Part shown: positions 46,697 through 58,703 of the stretch, one piece after another | Position numbering within the stretch: the stretch's first letter is position 1 | Layout: the number at the start of each line of letters is the position of its first letter | From: Ligustrum vulgare | Lineage: Eukaryota > Streptophyta > Magnoliopsida > Lamiales > Oleaceae | Direction of reading: 5' to 3' | Length of the DNA stretch: 64,000 nucleotides | NCBI GenBank assembly: GCA_963555705.1 | Contig: OY743169.1 | Location: 4,960,014 to 5,024,013 of the forward strand | The notes under the pieces: generated by a model | What the model was told of the DNA's origin: nothing | Seen by the model: only the letters and a program-made list of their open reading frames with translations | The model's database searches: none | Made by a program: the position numbers and the translations under genes

Positions 46697-47232
46697 CCAC
46701 CCCTCAGCTTTCTTTCTCCGAACAAGGTCTTGTAACAAGAGCATAAAAAGTTAACCTTCTAAAAAGCTTGAAAAGTGAAGAAGAGGAAACGAAGAGAGAA
46801 GAAGTGCAATGCAATGAATTGGGGGACCACAACAATTATACCAATACAACGAGCTCTACTGATGAGGATGAAGAGGAAGATCTAAAATCCATATATGATT
46901 TTGGGTCTCAATGGAATTATGGGTCAGTGAAAAATGAAGCTGCTGCCACTCTTATTGTGGAGAATTCGAACCCGTAATTGAATTCCAAGTTCTCGAGTAA
47001 ATCCGAAATTTTTTTCCTCGGATGATGGCAAGTCATCTGTTAGTTGGGGAAATTGGAATGATGAAAGGATGAATTCTGATAGTAGGATTGTGGTGAGACA
47101 CAATCCTTTTGGAAGAAATTGTTGCAGCACCGACGGAGTATTTTGACAAAGCCGCTTCAGCTGGTGAGCAGGTAGCTGAGATGCTAGAAACTGGACGAGC
47201 TCAGCTTGATCAAAGCTTTAAGAAGTTTAAAA
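46470..47232 (+). pseudogene. DUF630/DUF632-type gene fragment after a Helitron-like 5' end
   Basis: From 46769 the plus strand reads MKSEEEETKREEVQCNELGD, then SIYDFGSQWNYGS, a stop at 46975, and after frame changes VSWGNWNDERMNSD and EEIVAAPTEYFDKAASAGEQ then VAEMLETGRAQLDQSFKKFK to a GTAAGT donor at 47233. The last part matches the linker and start of the DUF632 region in plant DUF630/DUF632 (bZIP-like, NRG2-type) proteins (pattern EYFxKAADAGxQVSxMLEIGRAQLDxSFxxLK). The N-terminal DUF630 start is missing. TCTATATCTATATATATC at 46470 resembles a Helitron 5' end, so gene capture is possible. A long (CT)n(CA)n run lies at 46640-46697. Confidence 0.5.
46650..46697. repeat. (CT)n(CA)n compound microsatellite
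   Basis: About 15 CT units are directly followed by about 8 AC units, just upstream of the DUF632-type fragment. Confidence 0.9.
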
Positions 47233-47768
47233 GTAAGTTTGTTCTTTTCAACTAAAATTTAGTTTTGATGTTAACAAACGACCATTTCCAATTTTTCATA
47301 CTCAATTTTGCGTACTTTCTGTTAAAAACATGATCCTTCTATATAAAAATGCATCAAGTGATATACTTTTGTTGGTGTATTTCAAATTATTGGGGTGAAT
47401 TGCTAAGCATATTTCCCCCTAACTGCCCATCACCAACAAAGTCCAAAGGCGATTTTTCTCCAAAGGTGATGCGATTTCTTCTTCACATTGATTTCACCGA
47501 TTTAAATGTACGACTACCAATTTCACTCACGTCCCTAACTGCCCTCAAATCCCTACACACTCTCCAGTTCATCAACTACCCCATTTTCCCTATTTGATTC
47601 CCTCTGAAATGACTGTGGCATCCGGTGCCAACCAAAGATGTAGCAGCCACCGGTGATATAAGTGGCAATTGAAGAAGATGCTGGGCCACAACCACTACTT
47701 TGAGTATAAGGTTAGAGATTGATTTCATTTGGTGAGAGAAAATCCAGGAATTAGTTGGGATAGACCTC
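47233..47768. other. intergenic, possible LRR scrap
   Basis: 47500-47595 encodes LPISLTSLTALKSLHTLQF on the plus strand, reminiscent of a leucine-rich repeat, but it is too short to assign. Confidence 0.25.
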
Positions 47769-47786
47769 ACACATAAAATATTTGTT

Positions 47787-48033
47787 AAAGGTGTAACCCA
47801 TGTCTTGAGGGTCCGAATCGACCATGCCCAAGGCCCTTGGTTCGGGAAGGTAAATCCAGGTTATGCCTCCAAGGAGCCAGGGTGGATGGGCTTATGGTAA
47901 ACATGAGCAAATCTCAATAACTCCCGCTTGTCACAAGGCCAATTCCACCTTGCGGGGAATCGAACCAAGCACACAGCTGCGCTGAGCACTTACCACCCAT
48001 CCCCTTTGCCACTTGGAGATGTGCCCTGGGGGC
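47787..48033 (-). mobile_element. tRNA-derived SINE of a second family
   Basis: On the minus strand, AAGTGGCAAAGGGGATGGGT and TGGTAAGTGCTC resemble a tRNA A-box region and CTTGGTTCGATTCCCC is a perfect B box. The insertion is flanked by near-identical CACATAAAATATTTGTT (47769-47785) and CACATAAAACATTTGTT (48035-48051), a long target duplication typical of SINEs. Confidence 0.65.
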
Positions 48034-48236
48034 CACATAAAACATTTGTTTATTTAGCCTTTGACCAAAAGTAAGAAAATAATTTAAATAGAAAAACATA
48101 TTAAAATGTCAAAAGACAATTTTACCCATAATATGTTAACTTAAGGGTGTGTTTGATTGGCAAGAAATTTCCAAGAAAAATGAAATTTTTTTCCAACTTT
48201 TCTACTTTACTCCTTTTGATTGCGAAAAAATGTAGT

Positions 48237-50641
48237 AACGAGATTGCAGTCGTTACTGTGTATACATTACGTTTTCAATATCGTTCTAGTTGAAAAGTTC
48301 ATACTACTTCAAATCTGTTCATAACAAGGTCTAAGTCGTTACTTTGTACGCATAACAAGTTTAATGTCGTTCTAGACAAAAAAAGGTAGTAACGAGCTTG
48401 AAATCATTACTGTGTACACGTAATGATTTAAATATCGTTATAGTTACTGCTTCAAATATACTCATAACGAGGTAGAAGTCGTTACTTTGTACACATAACG
48501 AGGTTTATGTCGTTACGATATATTTATAATAATGCCCTCGTCGTCCATAAATCCGAACGTCAACAAACTCGCACAAATTTTGTCATAACGATGTTTAAGT
48601 CGTTATAATGACTTCAAAGTCATGATCGTTTAGTAAATCGTTCCAATATAACAATAACAAGTTTGAGATCGTTGGAGTTGAAAATAAAACTAAAACAATA
48701 TAGATGTCGTTTCAATTTGCCATATAACGATTTAAATATTGTTCAAATTCAGTCTCTGAAAATAACATAATGACATCCATGTAGTTTCTGTAAAAAATTA
48801 ACGACATCGAGATTGTTTTAGTTGAAATGTTAACCAAAACGATATTTATATCGTTTCTTTGCAAACGTAACGATTTTAAAATCGTTTTGTCAAAAATTGA
48901 CTAACCATCATAACGTCTTCCATATCGTTCTAGTGTAAAATTAACGAACTATAACTCGTTCCAATATAAATTATAACTATAACGGCTTAGATATCGTTAC
49001 TTCATGCGGAACACGACTTGTGTATCGTTATGGATAAAATCGATGATTCGATAGTTCTTTACTATTCGAAATGCCTTCGATATATGTAATTTAACAAAAA
49101 TGGGTCATAAAAAGTGATTTAAAATCTTTGTAAATCGACATGATTAGAAGATTTGATCATTTCTCCCTAATGTAGAAATTTCAAGGTAATAGATAACTAA
49201 AGGAACTTCATCTCATATTGATCATGTCTATCTATAAAATGTTTAAATCACCTTCTACGATCAATTTTTGATAGATTATGTCTATTGGAGGCACTTCGGA
49301 CGGCAAAGAACGATCGGATCGACGATTTAAGCCATAACAATATACATGTCGTGTTGCAATTAAAGAAACGATATAGACGACGTTATAGTAATAATTTACA
49401 CTAAAACGAGATAGAGTTCACCAAACTCATGAAAGAATGACATTTGACTCGTTATGATATTTATTCGGCTATGAACAGAACGATTCCAATATCGTTTTAT
49501 TATCAAAGAAACGACATTGACATCGTTTTCGTAATACAGTACACTGGAAAGAGTTTAATGTCGTCAAATTTGTAAACAAACGACATAATTATCGTTATGT
49601 GACTTACTGAGCCTGAAACATAACGATCTCGAACTCATTCTACTGAAACAGTAACAAGCTCCACATCATTTTAGGCTATTTTCCACGCAAACGAGCTCAA
49701 TGTTGTTACGATTACAATCTTCAAAATGACAACGGATTTGAAGTCGTTACAACGACTTAAACGTCGTTTTTGAAAAGTTAGTGCGACTTTGTCGACCTTT
49801 GGGGATTTTGGATGATGCGGTTATATCCGTAAATATATGTAACGACATTTATGTCGCTATTTTTATAAAGTAACGATTTCGATGTCGTTATGAACAACAG
49901 TGAAGCAGTAAGGTATTTTCAACTGTAATGACATTAATATCGTTACGAACGACTACGAAGCAGTAACTATAACGATATTGAACTCGTTACCTGTACACAG
50001 TAACGATTCAACCTCGTTATGGACAGATATGAATCAGTCAGGTCGTATCAAAAAGAACGATGTTGAACACATTATGTTTACAAAGTAACGATTTATACCT
50101 CGTTATTATCCTTTTATAGACGGGAAAGATGTTAAAATCAATATGTGTGCAAAGTAACCATTCCAACCTCGTTATAGTTTAAAATCAAATGAACAACAAC
50201 CTGCTAAAAATCAATCATTCTCATTCCAACAAAAGTTGATAAATCATGAACACTTCCACATCTAAAATGCAATGTTTATTGTCGGCACACTAACAAAAAA
50301 TTTAACCTCCAACTACAAAAGCATAATTTCTCATATAAATCAAGTATCTTCATTCCAGATAAACAACTACTAAAAAAAAATTCATGACTAGACAAACAAA
50401 ATCCAGATTTATCAATCTACACTAAGGTTCAAAGTTTCATGCCAATAACTTTGCAGTCAATCTCTTCCTCCACGTTGGTACACATTTCGAGCGATTGCAT
50501 TCACGTCCATATTCCTTTGGAGAAATTCAATGTACTTCAAGTTCTAATCAACTGGAACGATGTTGGGTGAATCAATATGGATGGCAATGACAGATTCATG
50601 ATAACGACATCAATATGCCCAAAACGACTTCGAACTCGTTA
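48237..50641. repeat. array of ~45 imperfect 18-bp dyads, AACGA-N8-TCGTT
   Basis: Clear examples (first base): 48237, 48466, 48497, 48840, 48869, 48943, 49491, 49509, 49579, 49751 and 49872. Arms are AACGA and TCGTT with an 8-base spacer whose third base is almost always T and sixth A (AACGAnnTnnAnnTCGTT). Many more copies have one or two changes, often G to A on one arm (AACAA, AATGA, TCATT, TTGTT), as expected of decay at CpG. Spacing is irregular, about 30-60 bases. No coding sequence. It may be the subterminal region of a DNA transposon. Confidence 0.8.
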
Positions 50642-50961
50642 CGCACAGATTAACAGCATAAAGGCAAAATTACACCAAACAGGCACTGATTCAGATATTG
50701 CTTGAAGAAAATGGTTCAGAATTGTTCAAATTCATCCTTACCTTCTCTTCTTCTCCAAATGCCCAATATCAATGTTACAAAATGGATTTTCAACCTTCAA
50801 CGAGATTAATACTTAATGGAGTGACAATGTATTTTGTGGTTTGGAGAAGGAATAGCAGAGATCAGTGCCATATTTTGGAGAAGAAGAAAGATAAGGAAGA
50901 AGAAGGGAGAGTAGGTACCGATTTTGGAGGAAGATTTTCGTTCGGGAGAGGAAGAAGATAA
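50455..50961. other. exon-like scraps at the right side of the dyad array
   Basis: Minus strand 50545-50458 reads NLKYIEFLQRNMDVNAIARN then VYQRGGRD and a stop, which looks like a protein C terminus. A plus-strand frame of 87 codons lies at 50698-50961. Neither is recognised. GC content is higher than around, as in captured or transposon coding DNA. Confidence 0.25.
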
Positions 50962-51208
50962 CAATGAAACCAAAGCTAGGTTTTGTTTGGCAAATGCAAT
51001 GGGCATATTTGTAATTCTATATATCATTTTCTGTATTTGGTTTAGAATGAGGTCATTGGAATAAAAATCATTGTTGTAGGTCTTTTTAAACAAATGTTTT
51101 TATTGACTGGGTCATTTAAATGAAGCGGCCAAGAAAATCAGGTTACTTCTACCCATTCCTCTGTATTTTTCTATTATTCTGCTTATGTTACCATTTGCGG
51201 TCTTGCAT

Positions 51209-53805
51209 TGTCGAGCCCCGAAATTTGAAGCATTTTTAAAATTAAATAACGCTCTGATACCAAACTTGTGGCGACCCAAAATCCTCCATTTAAAATAATA
51301 TCATTTAATCGAATAACTGGGTAAAATTTAAAAAATCTTGGCGCGCAGAAGCTTTAGGTGTCGACACAAAACTGACTGAGGCTGCACTACCGAGTAGCTT
51401 TCGACACCAATACAGAGGGTGTCGACACCAACGCTATTTCTGAGACAAAATAGTTTGGTGTTGAAATATAGGGTTTCGGTGTCGACACGTAATGATCCTA
51501 CCAACCTCTTTCCTTGAAATAACGCTTTAAACCTATACTTGACAAAACATAAACTAACAAACATGTATAGATTCTTAAAAATATCTTACAACCGAGTTTT
51601 AGGAAGAGGTTACAAAATTACCCCAGACTTCTTCTTCCCCATTTTAAAACAAAAACTAACCCTTGACTTCAAACTTTTTTTTCGGGGAAATCATCGGACT
51701 ATTCCATGGAAGTACGAATACAGAAACTGAGAGAGGGCAGGGAAGTCGCGATACGCTTGTCATGTACAGGTCTTTGTAACATACATATAATACTGTTCAT
51801 CGATCGACAAAATCCACTCCCGAGAGATGACTTCCAAGTGATCAAAGTGCAACATCTACAAATTTGAAAACATGAATTGATAATTCAATGAGTAATTCGA
51901 TACACATGCAAGTATTTTTCAAAAATTCATGATTTAAGGGCCCGATTATAGATTATCTCCTGTACCCCAAAGCGCTTATCATTTCCAAAACTCGGATATC
52001 GATAACATGGCCATAACGCACCAGATTACATAGGACTATTTTATCCTCTAGGGTTTCTATATCCCTGTCATCCTTCATCCTGTTTGACTCCAACAGAGAT
52101 ATTGGATCACCATGTCGTTCCTCACTACCCTCGGAGTTGCGAGGTGCTCCTGACATCATCAACATTGGCCATATTACAACATATTACATAGGATAATTTC
52201 ATCATTTAGGACTTCTACATCCCCGTCATCCTTCACCCTGTTCGACTCCAACAGAGATATTGGATCACCATGTCATTCCTCACAACCCTCGGTGTAGCGA
52301 CCGAGAATTTTCGTAACTTAAATAAATATTATTTATCTTTAAAAAAAAAACGTGTTGCTATGACTTTGCCATTTATTTTTTTAAAAAACTCGTGTGTGCC
52401 TAGCAATTTTAAGTGAAATTAAATCATTTAAAATCTTAGTCTAATTCTGATTTTAATTTAAAATGTCTCAATGTCATTATCTATTTTATGTTCAAACTTC
52501 CAATTCTAGCTAAATCTCAAATTTTAAATTATTTTAAATATCTCAAATTACTTCCTAGTTCAAAATTTTCAAATTCTAATATCTTACCCAAACTTTTAAG
52601 CCCAAATATTATTGCCAATCATTCAAGCACAATTTCTATTTATTTTGGATCCAATTTATCATTTTCTAGTTCAAAGTTTCCAACTCTATTATCTTGCCCC
52701 ATTTTAATTCCAATCCATAAATCCTCCCTTATTCCATTTCAAATAACCAATTCAATTTAACACCATTTCTTCCTATTTCTTCTTCACACGTTTTCCCTTC
52801 AATTTGATTGATTCTAAATTTCCATAATTCCTGCCTCGATCATCAAGATCAGCTCTAACCTACCATCTCTTACCATTTTCCCTATATGGACACAACCATG
52901 ATCACTCCTCAATCAACCATAAATCTCTCGGCAAATTCCCTCATTATAGCCTAAAACCAAAAATGTCACAAATTTACCAAATCATGATGCACAGTTCACA
53001 GAATATACACACCTATTCCTCCCCTCCATCTCGAACTCACCCATACTGCAAAGTCACAACACCACCAAAGTATCAAGTTTCAGCCACTCCGATTTCACGC
53101 AAAATCAATCCACCATCGAGCCACTCCACCTTCAAAATAAACACACCAACCCCTGCCCACTGCCATCAATCGAAACTCAATCACTGAACGACCACCATGT
53201 CGAAACCACAACCTATAATACCGAGATTCACTCATATCCAACTGAACCTCCATAGTCGAAGCCCACCCCATAGCCAAGACGCTGCCCCAACACCACCATG
53301 ACGCCACCACTTCCCAATTCCACAACACCACCACCAATGTCGACTCCACTGCCCCATTTCGAAATCAACACCAAACAAGCACAAACCAAAAAATAAACAG
53401 AATCTATACACTCACCTCTCCTTGACCGATATGTCGCTGGGGAAAAACAACCCAAAACGCAACCTTGAGCCCCGGTCTTCGCACGCCACACCTGCCACCA
53501 CCTACTGCCAAAATCGTTGTCCCCTCCAATCAGCTCCATATCAACCCAAAAATCAAACTAAACTCAATACTTACCTCAACCATCGGCGGTTTCTTCTTCG
53601 GAGAATCGCAGGTCCACAAGTCCAAATTCTCAGCCTCGGTTCTTTGCTATTCTTCGCACTAAAATCCACCCAGCTTTCTTCCTCCTTCCACCATACTCCT
53701 ACCTACTGGTGGCCACCATCGGGTGGCTGGATATCCACCGGCGCCACCGCCGGCAGCGGCCTTGAACTCAAAAAAGGGACGAAGCCCGTCGCATCCCCAT
53801 TCTCA

Positions 53806-53854
<49 letters not shown>

Positions 53855-56461
53855 CCTTGTTTGGAAGAGAGAGAAGAGAGTTTTGTTATTTAAATTTTGA
53901 TTTTGATAAATTGTCCCTTTAACCCCTAGTTTTAAAAGTTGTTATTTCAGTCCCTCAAGTTCAAAATAATTTAATTCGGTTCCTGTAGTGTTACAAAATT
54001 TTAATCCTTGAACCCAAGTTTTAAAATATTTTAATTCAGCCCCTTTAGTTTTTAAAAGTATTATTTCGATCCTTTAAATTTCTGTAATATTTTATTCAGC
54101 TCTTAAGCTTTGCAAATAATTTATCTTATCCCCAATTATTTCGAAAATGAAAATAATTAGTCCCTAATATATTTAAAATATATGAGTTAGCCCAATAGTT
54201 TTCAAAATCTTTTATTTTAGTATCAACTCATTTCCAATCCCAACTATGTTTGATTTTAATTTTAATTTTAATTCCTAAAATTTTATTTCTTCTTTTAAAA
54301 CTCTTTCAAATTTAACGTTTGATTTTCAAATACCACTTTAAGATTTATTTATTATTGGCTAGACAAGGCGCTTGGACATTTAGAAGAACAACGCGAACTT
54401 TCTTGCTCAACTTTCAAACTCGTGATTTGAGGTAGACTTGCCCCACTAATTAGTTTAAATTATAATTGTATGTCTTATGTGAAATTACGTGATTTACATG
54501 CTTTGATGCATGAGACGAGACAAGAATATCTCTTATGAGATAAGATGAGAAATGATGATGTTATGCATAACTTATGTGCCTTAAGTGCACGAGACGAAAT
54601 TACCCACACCCTATGATTTTAACAGCCTTGATTTTGAAAATACAAGAGCCCAAGAATATGATGATGAGGTCACTGTATGATTACATAATCACTGTTCAAT
54701 TATTCTGTAAATTAATTATTGGCGATGAGTCTACCGAGTATTTTTTGAAATACTCATTCCATTATTTTAACAGTTTTCACAGATTTTGGAGATGGCGGCG
54801 AATGAAATAGCAGCGGTGGAAAAATCAGAAATAATGTTAATTTTCTTTTTAAGTCAAGTTTTATAAATGTCATCAATTTAATTATTTATCGTTATTTTAC
54901 TTTAAAACTTAAGATTTAAGGTTTTTATGAATTTGTTAGAATCATGTTCCGCTACATTTTTTAAATAATAGATGTGATGTTTTATAAATTCATTTCTTCT
55001 ACAAAAATGTTGTTTCAAAGGTTTCAAATAATAAATATGATGTTTGAAATTTTTTATTATTTTCGCAATAAAATCAGATTTAAAGGACGGCGTGGCGTCC
55101 CGGGCTCAGCGGAATTCGGGGCATTATACTCGAAGTCGCGAGGTACTCCCGACATCATCAACATCGATATCCATATTGATTACCGAGGGGGCTAGAGTTC
55201 AAATATATAATCTTTATTTGAAATTGCATATTTTCTTAAATCATATCATATTCAATATCATCATCAATATGCATCAAAAATATTTCATCAAATATCAGTT
55301 TTGCACATAATGAAACATGTAAAAGGGTGTATCGAATACTCACTGTTTTGATGATTATGTAATATCTATCAACATGAAATTCATAAAATAACTTCATATC
55401 ATGAACAGAACTAAAATAGAGGGGTGTCTACATGGGTGTTGACACCATGTTTATCGTTCTTCGTTTGGTGTCGACACCAAGCGTAGTTTCAGAAACTTGG
55501 TTTTGATTTCTTTGATTCTTTTGATCTCTAATCAACATATTTTGATAAATACCTTTGAGAAACCAATTTGGGAGATCAAAAGAATGGTTTAAACGGATTT
55601 GAATCATAACTTTGGCAAGAATCCAATATCTAGGTTTTTGGAAGATTGGAAGATAACTCAGCAGCGTCTCAATCTAATTTCTTTTCAGTTATATGTTTAT
55701 AAATTTCAAAGTATCAGGTATTTATAGAGTAATAGAGGTGCAGGGAAGGAAGGAAGTCACGGTTGTATTGGATTGGGACCTTCCTTCACCATTAAGGAGT
55801 AATGATTGTCAAGCATGAGGTGTCCTTCCTTTACCATGCAAGATGGAGGTGTAAGCTGCAGATAAAAGATGACTCTTGTGATAAAAACGTGAGGTGGAGA
55901 GAAGGTACAAGCTGAGTAATAGAAGCTATACAAGCATTGCTGGCAGTCTAGAAGTCCAACTATGGCTGCTATTTTGGCTTTTCCCATTTTTGAGCAATTG
56001 ATTTTGAGTCTGCTTTTGAAGTAGCAAACGACATCCAAATTAAGAGTTTTTGGTGTCATTACAAAGTACTAGTACTTTCATATAAAATTTTCCTCGCTGA
56101 ATTTGGACAACGGGAGAAGAAGTTATAGCATTCCAAAGATGACCCATAGAAACTGTCTTTTTCGATTCGAATGTTTGAGCAGCCAACTTTGAAAGATTGC
56201 TGAGAATTATACAGTAGTCAAAATGACAAAAGAATTTCAAATTCTCGAAGTTCACTTCGAGTACTTATCCATACATATAAGATATGCATTTATCCAAGGT
56301 CAGAAGAGGTCAAACGAACTTCCTAAAGATAGACGTTAAATCGCCATTTTTATTTCTAACTTAGGTTTTATTTCCTTTCCTAATTTTAAATAAAACCTTA
56401 AAATATATTTATTACGTAATAATGAGTAAATAAGGACGTCATAATTTTTCGGATCGTTACA
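51209..56461 (-). mobile_element. gypsy-type LTR with primer site, internal region deleted, split by a solo LTR
   Basis: A 5-bp duplication, TGCAT, lies at 51204-51208 and 56462-56466. A 42-bp LTR start (TGTCGAGCCCCGAAATTTG) is followed by a perfect primer site on the minus strand (TGGTATCAGAGC, 51262-51251) and then a full LTR from 51267 (TGTGGCGACCC) to 56461 (...GGATCGTTACA). So one LTR and all genes are lost. The LTR itself (about 2.35 kb) is interrupted at 52293-55128. It contains a ~150-bp direct duplication (52030-52289) and several TGGTGTCGACACCA-like palindromes. Confidence 0.65.
52293..55128. repeat. solo LTR, family A copy 2, nested
   Basis: It begins TGTAGCGACCGAGAATTTTC and ends CGGGGCATTATA. 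Flanks are CTCGG (52288-52292) and CTCGA (55129-55133), and joining the flanks restores ACCCTCGGAGTCGCGAGG as seen in the neighbouring duplicate at 52134. About 2.84 kb. It shares ordered blocks with 40003-42173. A (TC)n run lies at 53808-53850. Confidence 0.7.
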
Positions 56462-56466
56462 TGCAT

Positions 56467-56955
56467 ATAATTTCTATTGGACTTGATTACTTTCTAGGCA
56501 TTTCAACATCCCCCTTATCCCCTAATTTTTATAAGTTCAGGGTATTGTGACTATCATTTTATGCATATTCATTTGGTAGTTCGTTTGGATATTTTGTGTT
56601 CTTGAAGGTTATAATATAAGTGAGCTACTTGAATTCATGATTTGCCCTAATTTATCTGTTCCCAACTTCCAATGGATTTAGCATCTCACTGAATCTTATT
56701 ATTTGCTCCATCACACGCGGGGTGGGGGTGGGGGGAATAAAGAAAAGAAAAGAAAAGGAAAAGGAGAAGGAAAACAAGTTTCCTTTTTACTACTACCAGA
56801 TTAAATTGAGCATATATCTTTATTATATTTCTACTATTTTTGTTCTTTCTTTGTGCTTGCTCTCAGGTTGTTAGTTTTAACGGCTAAGCTACCAACTCTA
56901 TGACTTTTGTAACATATTTTGTTCTTACCTGGGAAAGTTCAAAGTGAGGAGTATA
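56467..56955. other. intergenic, nothing recognised
   Basis: A short purine-rich AAAAGAAAAGGAAAAGGAG tract at about 56731-56775 is the only low-complexity feature. Confidence 0.4.
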
Positions 56956-57140
56956 TGTTCAAGTATAAGGAATTGAGACTATTTTATTTACTTTCTCTAA
57001 TGGAAAATACAGACTCCATATGTATTTATAGATGAAAGAAAGAGAAACGAAACTAACAGGCTAATAACTATTCTTATTACAATGAAGTGCTTGAACTATT
57101 TTAAATGAACAACTGAATCCCTTAAGAAATAACTTGTACA
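56956..57140 (-). repeat. copia 3' LTR
   Basis: A 185-bp LTR with TG..CA ends lies next to the polypurine tract. It carries TATTTATA around 57026 (TATAAATA on the element strand). Confidence 0.65.
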
Positions 57141-57148
57141 TCCCCCCC

Positions 57149-58579
57149 TCAAGTTGGATATTGATGGAAGTCCATCAATCCCAACTTGGAAAGTAGAAAC
57201 TTGAATTGAGGAGCTGGAAGAGATTTTGTAAACACATCCGCAACTTGATCATTGGAAGAGATGTGTTGTGGATGAATCAGACCAGCTTTGTATTGCTGGA
57301 TTGGCACTAATGTGGAGAGCCGCTTGATTATCACACCAGAGTGGAATTGGAAGACTCGGAGCTATGTAGAAATCTTGAAGAAGGTAGTTGATCCACTGAA
57401 TTTCGCACACAATTGCAACCATACTTCGATATTCAGCCTCTGCAGAACTACGCAAAACTGTCTGTTGCTTCTTAGACTTCCAAGAGAGGAGAGCACCACC
57501 AAAAAAAATACAATAACCAGTCAATGACTTCCTAGAGTCTAGACATGAAGCCCAATCCACATCGCAATAAGCTGCAAGTTTAAAATTGTTAGAAGAAAGA
57601 AAAAAAAGTCCTTTTGACATAGTGCCTTTGATATATTTTAGTAAATATAGCGCAGATTCCCAGTGTGAAACAGTTGGTGAATTGACAAACTGGCTTAGTT
57701 GTTGAACTGTATAAGACAAGTTTGGTATGGTAAGATTAAGATAGAGTAATCGTCCCACAAGCCTCCTATATTTATCAGGTTATTGATATAATGCACCATC
57801 TGCAGTGAACTTATGACCTTTTGGCAGTGGGATATCCACAGGTTTTGAACCCAGCAGACCAGCATCAGTGATGATATCTATTGCATACTTCCTTTGATTG
57901 AGATACAACCCTTCTGAGAAGCGTGCTATTTCGATCCCCAAAAAATACTTAGCAAGTCCTAGATCCTTTATAGTAAAAGTAGTGTCAAGAAAGTGCTTAA
58001 CCCTCTTATTTCTCTGTCACTTGTTCCAGAAATGAGTACATCATCCACATATATGAGAAGGGCAGTGATGGTATGATTAGAATGAAGAATGAAAAGACAA
58101 TTGTCATGAGCAGATTGTATGAAGCCATATAATTGCAAGTGCTTGCAAAATTCTGAGTTCCACTGTCGGCTAGCCTGCTTTAACCCATAAAGTGACATTT
58201 TCAATTTACAAATTTCACCTTCCTTAGACCTTTTGTAAATTTTTGGAGGCCACATGTATATTTCTTCTTCTACAAAATCGTGCAAGAATGCGTTATTAAT
58301 ATCCAATTGATAAATGGGCCAATCTTGTGCATATGAAATAGCTAGAAACATCCTGATTGTTACTGATTTTGCTACAAGAGCGAAGCTGTCAACATAATCA
58401 ATGCCAGCCACCTGATCATACCCTTTCGCCACCAGCCTGGCTTTACATCTATCTAGACTCCCATCTGGTTTTGGGTTTGCCTTATAAACCCACTTCGATC
58501 CAATAGGATCCTTTCCCGGAGGTAGGGGAATCATTTCCCAAGTCTGGTTTTGCTCAAATGCTTTAAGTTCATCCTCCAT
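57149..58579 (-). pseudogene. copia reverse transcriptase / RNase H
   Basis: RT begins MEDELKAFEQNQTWEMIPLP, has GSKWVYKAN, FALVAKSVTIRMFLA, QLDINNAFLHD and SLYGLKQASRQWN, and the catalytic box LLIYVDDVLISG. A frameshift follows at about 57970 and a stop at 57783. RNase H keeps its acidic residues (YCDVDWA, SSAEAEYRSM, WCDNQAALH) and the element ends VADVFTKSLPAPQFKFLLSK. Disrupted, so not functional. Confidence 0.85.
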
Positions 58580-58703
58580 AGCTTGAATCCATTATGTCCT
58601 TGTGCTAGCCTCTTTATAAGATTTTGGTTCTTGGATTGTAGAAATGTTAGCCAGAAAGTGAAAGTATTTTGGTTCAAAATGTGGAGACTTATGAAAAGGA
58701 TAA

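Noticed and set aside
47787..48033. A functional tRNA gene
   Set aside because: Only the A- and B-box region resembles tRNA; no cloverleaf with an anticodon stem could be formed, and SINE-type flanking duplication is present.
48237..50641. CRISPR-like array
   Set aside because: Units are 18-bp degenerate dyads with irregular spacing in a plant nuclear context, not identical repeats with equal spacers.
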